Part shown: positions 1 through 7,908 of the stretch, one piece after another
How positions within the stretch are numbered: position 1 is the first letter of the stretch
Layout: every line of letters starts with the position of its first letter
NCBI GenBank assembly: GCA_963838835.1
Contig: CAWITA010000006.1
Location: 11,483 to 75,482 of the forward strand
Source: Bog-473 sp963838835
GTDB lineage: Bacteria > Actinomycetota > Acidimicrobiia > Acidimicrobiales > RAAP-2
Length of the DNA stretch: 64,000 bases
Reading direction: 5' to 3'
The notes under the pieces: model-generated
Told to the model about the DNA's origin: nothing
What the model saw: the letters and a program-made list of their open reading frames with translations, nothing else
Database searches by the model: none
Made by a program: the position numbers and the translations under genes

Positions 1-1871
1 CGCTCTGCGGGCTGTGCAGCTTCATGATGTTCAGCGCGTTCAGCTGCGGGTAGGTGGCGATGAACAGCGCCGGGATGATGGCGAAGTACTTGGCCACGTC
101 GTTGGCGATGGAGAAGGTGGTGAGCGAGCCCCGGGTGATGAGCAGCTGCTTGCCGATCTCGACCACGTCGATGAGCTTGGTCGGGTTGGAGTCGAGGTCG
201 ACCATGTTGCCGGCCTCCTTGGCCGCCGTGGTCCCCGTGTTCATGGCCACGCCCACGTCCGCCTGGGCCAGGGCGGGGGCGTCGTTGGTCCCGTCCCCGG
301 TCATGGCGACCAACTTGCCGCCCTCTTGCTCTTGGTGGATGAGCGCCAACTTCGCCTCGGGCGTGGCCTCGGCCAGGAAGTCGTCGACGCCGGCCTCCTG
401 GGCGATGGTTGCCGCGGTCAGGGGGTTGTCACCGGTGATCATCACCGTGCGGATGCCCATGGAGCGCATCTCGGCGAACTTCTCCTGGATGCCCTCCTTC
501 ACCACGTCCTTGAGCTCGATGACCCCGAGGATCACGGGACCGTCGGCCACGACCAGTGGCGTGGACCCGGCCCGCGAGACGCGCTCGACGATGGGGTCGA
601 GATCGGCCGGCACTGGGCCTCCTTGCTCCGCGACCCACGCCTTCACCGAGTCGGACGCTCCCTTGCGGATCTGGCGCCCGTCGAAGTCGAGGCCGGACAT
701 GCGGGTCGTGGCGGAGAAGGGGACGAAGACGTGCCCCGCTTCGAGGTGGCGCTCCCGGATGTCGAAGCGTTCCTTGGCCAGGACCACGATGGAGCGCCCC
801 TCGGGAGTCTCGTCGGCCAGTGACGCCAGCTGGGCCGCGTCGGCGAGGTCACGCTCGGTGTGGTCGCCGACGGGGTAGAAACCCGACGCCATCCGGTTGC
901 CCATGGTGATGGTGCCGGTCTTGTCCAGCAGCAGTGTCTGCACGTCGCCGGCGGCTTCGACGGCCCGGCCGCTCATGGCGAGGACGTTCTTCTGGACCAG
1001 GCGGTCCATGCCGGCGATTCCGATGGCCGACGAGCAGCGCGCCGATGGTGGTCGGGATCAGGCAGACCAGCAGGGCAACCAGGACCACCACCGAGACGGC
1101 GGTGCCGGCGTAGATGCCGAACGCCTCGAGTGACACCACGACGGGGATGAAGATGATGGTGAGGACGGCCAGCAGGATGGTCAGGGCGATCTCGTTGGGG
1201 GTCTTCTGACGGTTGGCTCCCTCCACCAGGGTGATCATGCGGTCCAGGAAGGTCTGGCCGCGCTCGGCCGTGATGCGGATCACGATCCGGTCCGAGAGGA
1301 CCCTGGTGCCGCCGGTGACGGCCGAGCGGTCGCCTCCCGATTCGCGGATGACCGGTGCCGACTCGCCGGTGATGGCCGACTCGTCGACCGAGGCGATGCC
1401 CTCGATGATCTCGCCGTCGGAGGGGATGAGGTCGTTGGCCTCGCAGACGACGATGTCCCCCTTGTTCAGCTCGGCCGCCGGCACCAGCTCCTCCGTCCCG
1501 TCGGACTGGAGCCGCCGGGCCTCGGTCTCCGAGCGCATCCGGCGCAGGGTGTCGGCCTGCGCCTTGCCCCGTCCTTCGGCCATCGCCTCGGCGAAGTTGG
1601 CGAAGATTACCGTCAGGAAGAGCCAGACGGTGATGGACCAGGTGAAGGTCGAAGGGTGCGCGATCGCCTCGATGAAGGTGACGACGGAACCGACCAGCAC
1701 GACGAACATGACGGGATTGCGGATCTGCACCGCCGGGTTCAGCTTCGTCGAACGAGTCGACAAGGGCCTTGCCGCAGGATCGGGCCGTCGAAGAGACTCC
1801 GGGACTCGGCCACACCGTGTGGCACGTTCGCCGGTCCCGGCTGGCCCGGCTGGGTGGTCGGTCATCGTCAT
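1..1871 (-). CDS. kdpB: Potassium-transporting P-type ATPase subunit KdpB (partial, frameshifted)
   Basis: Catalytic P-type ATPase subunit of the high-affinity Kdp K+ uptake complex in the inner membrane. The ITGESAPV actuator motif is read in the frame that starts at 1871. The phosphorylation motif LLLDKTGTITM and the hinge motif MTGDGTNDAP are read in a different frame, which stays open to the left edge. The frame changes near 1032, where one extra base follows GALL. The first ~45 codons are also scrambled: recognisable pieces (SLFDGPILRQ, ALVDSF, TKLNPAVQIRNP) lie in three successive frames at about 1740-1800, implying further indels. The gene lies 25 nt downstream of kdpA. kdpC would be expected beyond the left edge. 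Family assignment is firm. Whether the frame breaks are real mutations or consensus errors cannot be decided here, but errors are more likely. Confidence 0.9.
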
Positions 1872-1896
1872 GAGAAGAACTTTCCGTATCTGGTCA

Positions 1897-3583
1897 TTAG
1901 AAGAACCCGTGACTGAGCTGCTCGACGATCGGGCCGAGCGCGAGGGCAGGGAAGAAGGTCAGGCCACCGATGATGATGATGACGCCGATAGTGAGACCGA
2001 CGAACATGGAGTTGTCGGTGCGGAAGGTGCCGAGCCCCTCGGACACGACGGGCTTCGCCGCCAGTACGCCCCCGAGGGCCAGCGCCGGGATCATGATGCC
2101 GATCCGGCCGATCAGCATGTCGATGGCGCCGATGACGTTGTAGAAGGTGGTGTTACCGGTCAGGCCGTCGAAGGCCGAGCCGTTGTTGTTCCCCTGCGAG
2201 GTCAGCCCGTAGAGGATCTCGCTGAACCCGTGCGGGCCGGCGTTGAGGGGACCGGCGCGGCCGGCGTGGATCGAGACGGCGACGGCCGTGAAAATGAGCA
2301 CGATCAACGGCATGACGAGGGCCCCGAGACCCGCGAGTTTGACTTCCTTGGACTGGATCTTCTTGCCCAGGTACTCGGGTGTTCGCCCGATCATGAGGCC
2401 ACCGATGAACACGGCGATGATGGCATAGATGAGGATGGTGTAGAGGCCGCTGCCGGTGCCACCCGGCGTCACCTCACCCAGCATCATCCCGCTCATGAGG
2501 AAGAAGCCACCCATGGGGGTGAACTGGTCGTAGGAGGAGCTGGCCGAGCCGGTTGAGGTGCTGGTCGATGACACCCCGAAGAGGGCAGATGTGGTATCGC
2601 CGAAGCGCACCTCCTTGCCCTCGGTGTTGCCCACCGTGGAGTGCACGCCGGCCGCTGCGACCGCCGGGTTGTTCTGGTGCTCGTAGTAGGCGGCGCCGCC
2701 CACCCAGACCCCGAAGATGATCACCATGGCCGCCAGCAGGGCGGCGCCGTGGCGGACGCTGCCGACCATCTTGCCGAAGGTGTAGGTCAAGGAGAAGGGG
2801 ATCGACAGCAGCAGGAACATGTCGATGAAGCTGGTGAACCCCGTCGGGTCCTCGAAGGACGTGGCCTGGTTGGCGTTGAGGAACCCGCCCCCGTTGTTGC
2901 CCAACTGCATGATCGACTGCATGAAGCCGATGGGCCCTCGGGCGATCATCTGGGTGACCCCGTTGAGGTAGTCGTGGATGGTGACGGTCCCGGCCAGCGT
3001 CTGGACCGCGCCCTGCCCGACGATGACGATCCCGAAGATGAACGCGACCGGGAAGAAGATGTAGAGCAGGGCTCGGGTCATGTCGACCCAGAAGTTGCCG
3101 ATGGTGGGTGAGTTGCGCCGGGAGAATCCCCGGACCATGCCAATGGCGACCGCGAGGCCGATGGCCGGGCTCACGAACTGCTCGAAGGTCAGCGCGCCGA
3201 TCTGGGAGAAGTACGACATCGTCGTCTCCCCGCCGTAGTTCTGCCAGTTGGTGTTGGTCATGAACGAGGCGGCGGTGTTGAAGCTCAGGGCCGGTCCAAC
3301 GGCATCCATGTGCTGCGGGTTGAGCGGGAGCGAGCCCTGGATCCGGACGATCAGGTAGGTGACGCCCACGCAGACCCCGGAGAAGATGACCATGGAGGCG
3401 GCGTAGCGCTTCCAGTTCTGCTCCCTCTCGGGGCTCGTCCCGAGTAGCGCGGTAGACCGGCCGCTCGGCCCACTCCAGGAAGTGCACCCGCCCGTCGAAG
3501 ACGGCGGCCATGTAGGAGCCGAGGTAGCGCCAGGCCAGCGCCAGGCAGACGACCAGGGCGATGATGGTGAAGGTGAACCCCAC
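1897..3583 (-). CDS. kdpA: Potassium-transporting ATPase subunit KdpA (one frameshift)
   Basis: K+-translocating, channel-like subunit of the KdpFABC complex. Selectivity-filter-type loops are visible (LGNNGGGFLNAN and QGNNNGSAFDG), with about ten hydrophobic segments and the terminal EQLSHGFF. The N-terminus MGFTFTIIALVVCLAL starts at a GTG one base after the kdpF stop, so translation is probably coupled. The reading frame breaks near 3449: one extra base separates WAERPVYR from LLGTSPEREQNW, and the 1687-nt span is one base over a multiple of three. With that base removed the protein is about 561 residues, normal for KdpA. Identification is secure. The shift looks like a consensus indel because the rest of the gene is intact. 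Confidence 0.93.
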
Positions 3584-3584
3584 G

Positions 3585-3674
3585 TCAGAACTTCTCGGGC
3601 TTGAACATGGCGACGCCCAGGTAGAGGAACATCACGATGGAGAGGGCGAGAAGGATCCCCTGGGTCCAGGTCAT
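3585..3674 (-). CDS. kdpF: KdpF small membrane subunit (29 aa)
   Basis: A 29-residue peptide beginning MTWTQGILLALSIV and ending in the KdpF-typical MFKPEKF. It has one transmembrane helix. KdpF stabilises the KdpABC complex in the membrane. The ATG overlaps the stop of the upstream 27-residue peptide (sequence ATGA), and the stop lies one base before the kdpA GTG start, which gives a tightly coupled F-A-B order. Its size and its position directly before kdpA make the call strong despite the short length. Confidence 0.85.
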   Translation of the reverse strand: MTWTQGILLALSIVMFLYLGVAMFKPEKF

Positions 3675-3754
3675 ACCCGGTCCAGGGCCCAGATCAGACC
3701 GAGGAACGCGGCAACGAAGCCCACGATGCCAAGCACTGCGAGAAAGTCAGCCAT
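3671..3754 (-). CDS. 27-residue single-pass membrane peptide upstream of kdpF
   Basis: A short reading frame, ATG at 3754 and TGA at 3673-3671, encoding 27 residues that start MADFLAVLGI and end ALDRV. One hydrophobic helix fills almost the whole peptide and is followed by a charged end. Its TGA overlaps the kdpF ATG as ATGA, the usual sign of translational coupling. It is too short for routine gene callers. It could be a leader peptide or an extra small Kdp-associated membrane subunit. I infer that it is translated from its position, overlap and composition. No function is assigned. Confidence 0.55.
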   Translation of the reverse strand: MADFLAVLGIVGFVAAFLGLIWALDRV

Positions 3755-3770
3755 TCGCCCATGCTGGCGT

Positions 3771-3830
3771 GGCCATTGTCAAAGAAACGTCAACGCACGG
3801 CGTCACGACGTCAACAAATTGTCAATGGCC
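3771..3830. promoter_or_regulatory. Inverted repeat in kdp/SDR divergent intergenic region
   Basis: Arms GGCCATTG (3771-3778) and CAATGGCC (3823-3830) are perfect inverted copies 44 nt apart. Each carries an adjoining TTGTCAA-type sequence, and two GTCAAC copies lie between the arms. The region separates the kdp operon (minus) from the SDR gene (plus) and is richer in A/T than its surroundings. It could be an operator, for example for a KdpE-like regulator, but that is inference. Confidence 0.35.
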
Positions 3831-3889
3831 GGTGAGTCCCGCCAAGTGCGTAAGGTGAACCGGGTCTCCGATCGAAAGTGGGGTGGACG

Positions 3890-4705
3890 ATGGCCCTTGA
3901 TCTGAAAGGATGCCGCACGCTGGTGACCGGGGCCTCCTCCGGCATCGGGGCCGGATTGGCCGAGGCCCTGGCGGAGCGGGGCGCCGTCGTCGGCATCTGC
4001 GCCCGCCGGGCCGACCGGCTGGCCGAGGTTGTCGAGCGCTGCATGAAGCACTCCCCCGACAGCCGGATGTGGGTGGTCAACCTGGCCGACATCAATGCGG
4101 TGGACCAACTGGCGGTCGACGTCGTCGACGCGTTCGGCGGGGTCGACCTCCTGGTCAACAACGCGGGCATCCCCAAGCGGCGCAAGGTAACCGCACTCGA
4201 CATCGACACCGTCACCGCGGTGATGCACGTCAACTACCTCTCCCCGATTCGCCTGACCATGGCCCTCCTGCCCCAGATGCTGGCGCGCGGATCGGGCACC
4301 ATCGTGAACGTCTCGTCGATCGCCGCCAAGCTCAGCGCCCCGGGCGAAGCCGCCTACGACGCCTCGAAGGCGGCGCTGACCGCGTTCTCCGAGGCGATGG
4401 CCGTGGACCTGTGGGAGGCCGGCATCAAGGTGATGGTCGTCTATCCAGGTGTCATCGACACCGAGCTGTTCACCCTGCCCGACAACGACGTGCCCGACCT
4501 GCCGGTGGCAGCCGAACCGGTCTCGGTCGCCGTCGACGCCATCCTGGCCGGGCTGGAGGCGGGCGACGCCCAGGTCTACGTGCCCGAGTGGTTCCACGGC
4601 GTGACCGCCAACAAGGAGAAGGACGTCGGCGCGTTCTTGGAGGGCACCGCCGCCTACCTGCGCGAGCAGAAGCAGAAGAAGCAGGCGTCAGCCGAAATGG
4701 CCTGA
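3890..4705 (+). CDS. Short-chain dehydrogenase/reductase (classical SDR)
   Basis: NAD(P)-dependent oxidoreductase of 271 residues. The Rossmann motif TGASSGIG is at about 13-20 and NNAG at 90-93. The catalytic Ser lies in NVSSIAA (about 142) and the Tyr/Lys pair in YDASK (156/160). The C-terminus is Lys/Gln-rich (REQKQKKQ). I chose the ATG at 3890 because a GGGTGG ribosome-binding-like sequence precedes it and the protein then starts directly at the fold; a GTG at 3878 is possible. It is followed 18 nt later by the esterase gene and the ureohydrolase, probably as one transcript. Substrate unknown; a general alcohol/ketone oxidoreductase. Confidence 0.88.
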   Translation: MALDLKGCRTLVTGASSGIGAGLAEALAERGAVVGICARRADRLAEVVERCMKHSPDSRMWVVNLADINAVDQLAVDVVDAFGGVDLLVNNAGIPKRRKVTALDIDTVTAVMHVNYLSPIRLTMALLPQMLARGSGTIVNVSSIAAKLSAPGEAAYDASKAALTAFSEAMAVDLWEAGIKVMVVYPGVIDTELFTLPDNDVPDLPVAAEPVSVAVDAILAGLEAGDAQVYVPEWFHGVTANKEKDVGAFLEGTAAYLREQKQKKQASAEMA

Positions 4706-4723
4706 ATCGAGAGGACGCTCAGC

Positions 4724-5941
4724 GTGAAGATCGAGCCCGACGCGGCGGGCATGAACGAGGCCCGCCTGGAGCGCATCACGGAGCACTTCGGTCCCCACTA
4801 CGTCGATGCCGGCAAGATCGCCGGGTGCCAGATCACGGTGGTGCGCAGCGGACACGTCGCCTACCACCGTTCGCTCGGGCTGATGGACCGTGAGCGCGGC
4901 GTCCCGATGGCCGAGGACGCCATCTTCCGCATCTACTCCATGACCAAGCCCATCGCGTCGGTCGCCCTCATGCAGCTCTACGAGCGCGGCATGTTCCAGC
5001 TGCTCGACCCGGTCCGTCGCTACATTCCGGAATGGAGCAGCCAGAAGGTCGGCATCGTGGAGGACGACGGCTCGGTGACCCTGGTCAAACCCGAACGCCC
5101 CATGAACGTCCGTGACGTGCTGATGCACACGACCGGACTGCCCGGCGCCCTCTTTCCGGGCAACCCGATCGACGATGCCTTTGCCAAGGACCGCGCCGCG
5201 CTGGGCAGTGGGCAGACGCTCGAGAGCGTGACCGCGCTCCTGGCCGAGCACCCGCTCAAGTTCCATCCCGGGACGCACTGGAACTATGGCCTCTCGACCG
5301 ACATCGTCGGCCGGCTGGTCGAGATCCTGTCGGGGCTGCCCTTCGACGAATACCTACGGCGCGAGATCTTCGCGCCGTTGGGCATGGTCGACACCGGGTT
5401 CTACGTCCCGGAGGCCGAACACACGCGCCTGGCCGCGTGCTACGAGTACCGCCCAGCCAACTCCCCGCGCCTCATGGAGGGTCCCTTCGCCAACGGGATC
5501 CTGCACCCGCGTCCCTACCTCTCGGGAAGCGGTGGCCTGGTCTCGACCACCCACGACTACGTAGCCTTCTGCCAGATGCTCGCCAACGGCGGCCAGCTCG
5601 ATGGGCGCCGGGTCCTCGGACGCAAGACCTTGGAGCTCATGACGGTGAACCACCTGCCCGGTGGGGCCACCTTGGAGGATCTGGCGGTCGGCGGCTTCGG
5701 CGAGGCCGGCTTCGAAGGCGTCGGCTTCGGCCTGGGCTTCGCCGTCGGCCTGGGTCCCGCCGCGACGGGCATGGCGGGTTCGGGCGGTGAGTTCTATTGG
5801 GGCGGCGCGGCGAGCACGGCGTTCTGGGTCGACCCGGCCGAGGACCTGTTCGTCGTCTTCATGACCCAGCTGTTCCCGTCCATCGCCTACCCGTTCCGGG
5901 CCCAACTGCGCGCGCTCGTCTACCAGGCCATCGACGACTGA
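4724..5941 (+). CDS. Serine hydrolase, class C beta-lactamase / family VIII esterase type
   Basis: 405 residues, GTG start. It carries the Ser-x-x-Lys motif SMTK (S72-K75), which supplies the nucleophile and base. A tyrosine motif WNYGLS follows (Y188), taking the place of the beta-lactamase Tyr-x-Asn. There is no signal peptide, so a cytoplasmic esterase (EstB-like, family VIII carboxylesterase) is more likely than an antibiotic beta-lactamase. The stop codon overlaps the start of the ureohydrolase (TGATG), which indicates coupling. It may cleave an ester or amide as part of the same pathway as the neighbouring SDR and ureohydrolase; the substrate is unknown. Confidence 0.85.
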   Translation: MKIEPDAAGMNEARLERITEHFGPHYVDAGKIAGCQITVVRSGHVAYHRSLGLMDRERGVPMAEDAIFRIYSMTKPIASVALMQLYERGMFQLLDPVRRYIPEWSSQKVGIVEDDGSVTLVKPERPMNVRDVLMHTTGLPGALFPGNPIDDAFAKDRAALGSGQTLESVTALLAEHPLKFHPGTHWNYGLSTDIVGRLVEILSGLPFDEYLRREIFAPLGMVDTGFYVPEAEHTRLAACYEYRPANSPRLMEGPFANGILHPRPYLSGSGGLVSTTHDYVAFCQMLANGGQLDGRRVLGRKTLELMTVNHLPGGATLEDLAVGGFGEAGFEGVGFGLGFAVGLGPAATGMAGSGGEFYWGGAASTAFWVDPAEDLFVVFMTQLFPSIAYPFRAQLRALVYQAIDD

Positions 5942-6894
5942 TGGCCGGGGCCGAGGAGCCCGTCGGTCCCGTCGACGCCACGGTGGTCCCGCGCTTCGCC
6001 GGGATCTCCAGCTTCGCCCGGCTCCCCGCGGCCGACGAGGTGGCCCAGTGGGACATCGCCGTGGTCGGCGTCCCCTTCGACGGGGGCACGAGTTATCGGC
6101 CCGGGGCGCGCTTCGGGCCCGCGGCCGTGCGCCAGGGTTCTCGTCTGCTCCGCCCGTACAACCCCGCCCAGGGGTCGTTGCCCTTCGCGCTGGCCCAGGT
6201 GGTCGACGCAGGCGACATCCCCTGCACGCCGTTCAGCGCGGAAGAGGCGGTGGCCCAGATCGAGGCCGGGGCCGGCGCGCTGCTCGAGCGCGGCGGGCGG
6301 CTGGTGGCGATCGGGGGCGACCACACCATCGCGCTGCCGCTGCTGCGGGCGACGGCGCGCCGCCACGGGCCTCTGGCCCTCGTCCATTTCGACGCGCACC
6401 TCGACACCTGGGATACCTACTTCGGGCAGCGCTTCACCCACGGCACCCCGTTCCGCCGCGCCTGGGAGGAGGGCCTGCTGCGGACCGAGCGCAGCGTCCA
6501 TGTCGGCTTGCGCGGCCCGCTGTACTCCGACACCGACTTGTCCGACGACGCCGGCATGGGCTTCGAGCAGATCACGACCGACGACGTCGCCACCCGCGGC
6601 GTGTCCGAGGTCGTGGAACAGGTACTGGGGCGGGTCGGCGACGCCGCGCTCTACGTCTCGGTGGACATCGACGTTCTCGACCCCGCCCACGCACCGGGCA
6701 CCGGGACGCCCGAGGCGGGCGGCCTCACCAGCCGTGAGCTGCTCGCGCTGGTGCGCGGCATGGAGCCCGCGTCCGTTGTGGGCGCCGACGTGGTGGAGGT
6801 GTCGCCCGCCTACGACCACGCCGAGATCACCGCAGTGGCGGCCGCGCACGTGCTCTACGAGCTGATCACCCTGTTGGCGCGGCACCCGGCCTGA
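5941..6894 (+). CDS. Ureohydrolase (agmatinase/arginase family)
   Basis: Mn2+-dependent hydrolase of 317 residues that releases urea from a guanidino compound. All metal-binding motifs are present: GGDHT (H128), DAHLDTWD (D151, H153, D155) and SVDIDVLDP (D242, D244). Length and the DGGTSYRPGARFGP region fit the agmatinase/guanidinobutyrase branch rather than arginase. It shares one base with the upstream esterase stop (TGATG). A nitrilase-fold gene follows 139 nt downstream; agmatine or guanidinobutyrate degradation is plausible, but the exact substrate cannot be assigned. Confidence 0.88.
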   Translation: MAGAEEPVGPVDATVVPRFAGISSFARLPAADEVAQWDIAVVGVPFDGGTSYRPGARFGPAAVRQGSRLLRPYNPAQGSLPFALAQVVDAGDIPCTPFSAEEAVAQIEAGAGALLERGGRLVAIGGDHTIALPLLRATARRHGPLALVHFDAHLDTWDTYFGQRFTHGTPFRRAWEEGLLRTERSVHVGLRGPLYSDTDLSDDAGMGFEQITTDDVATRGVSEVVEQVLGRVGDAALYVSVDIDVLDPAHAPGTGTPEAGGLTSRELLALVRGMEPASVVGADVVEVSPAYDHAEITAVAAAHVLYELITLLARHPA

Positions 6895-7033
6895 ACGCGG
6901 GCCCACCTCGCTCGAAACGCGCCCACCTCGTTGTAACAGTGCATTCACAACCGGGAAACCATCCCTGAACGTTGCCGCCCTAGCGTTCCCGGGCACGACC
7001 GTACGAGTAAGAGCCGGTGAACCTGGTGATGAC

Positions 7034-7897
7034 GTGAAGCGGGACCTTCTGGTCGGGGTGGCCCAATGGCTGTCCGCCCCGCGACAACCGAGACAGAACC
7101 TCTCGATCGCTCTGGGCATGATCGAGGGGGCGGCGGCACGAGGGGTCGAGGTGCTGGTCCTCCCTGAGCTGTGGTCGTGCGGCTACGACCCCGAGACGTT
7201 GGCCGAGGACGCCCGGCGTGACGCCGAACCTCGGGAGGGGCCACGTTCCCAACGCCTGGCGGACGCGGCACGCCGGCACAACCTGTTTCTCGCCGCGGGA
7301 AGCGTGCCCGAGCTCGGCGACGACGGGCAGATCCACGACACCGCCCTCGTCTTCGACCAACACGGGGGACTCTGTGCCTGGCACCGAAAGGCCCATCTGT
7401 ACCGGCCCACCCTCGAGCACACGGTGTTCGCCCCGGGCGACCGGCTCACGACGTTCGATGACCCGGTGCTCGGGAAGGTGGGGCTCGTCGTCGGGTTCGA
7501 CGGTGACTTCCCCGAGGTGGCACGTGCCCTCGCGCTCCGTGGTGCCCGGCTGGTTCTGGCCCCGTCGGCCCACGAGGTCGAGGGAGCAACGGCGTGGGAC
7601 CTCCTCCAGCCGGCACTGGCCTTGACCAACAGCCAATGGTGGATCCAGGCCAACCAGGCCGGTTCGCACTCGTCGTCCACGTTGCTCGGGGCGAGCAGGA
7701 TCATCGCGCCGACCGGCACCGTGGTCGTCCAGGCCACCGGCGCCGTGCCGGGTCGGGTCAGCGCGGCCGAGCTCTTGGTTCATCGGATCGACCTGCATCT
7801 CGCCTACCGGAGGGAGGGGATGTCTGCCTTGCTCGCGGACGAGCGCCGACCCCATCTGTACGCGGAACTGGTCGACCGGATCCCGGCCCGGGGGTAG
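7034..7897 (+). CDS. Carbon-nitrogen hydrolase (nitrilase superfamily) lacking the catalytic Cys
   Basis: 287 residues with the nitrilase fold. The Glu of the Glu-Lys-Cys triad is in LPELWSCGYDP (E45) and the Lys in WHRKAHLY (K119). The cysteine position, normally x-C-Y/W-D before the FPE motif, reads VVGFDGDFPE, with Gly at 154. The codon is GGG in a clean reading frame, so a frameshift does not explain it. The protein is probably inactive as an amidase or has taken another role. GTG start. It lies downstream of the ureohydrolase, whose product could have been a nitrilase-family substrate, and ends 11 nt from the convergent GH5 gene. Confidence 0.82.
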   Translation: MKRDLLVGVAQWLSAPRQPRQNLSIALGMIEGAAARGVEVLVLPELWSCGYDPETLAEDARRDAEPREGPRSQRLADAARRHNLFLAAGSVPELGDDGQIHDTALVFDQHGGLCAWHRKAHLYRPTLEHTVFAPGDRLTTFDDPVLGKVGLVVGFDGDFPEVARALALRGARLVLAPSAHEVEGATAWDLLQPALALTNSQWWIQANQAGSHSSSTLLGASRIIAPTGTVVVQATGAVPGRVSAAELLVHRIDLHLAYRREGMSALLADERRPHLYAELVDRIPARG

Positions 7898-7908
7898 TGC
7901 AGCATCGT

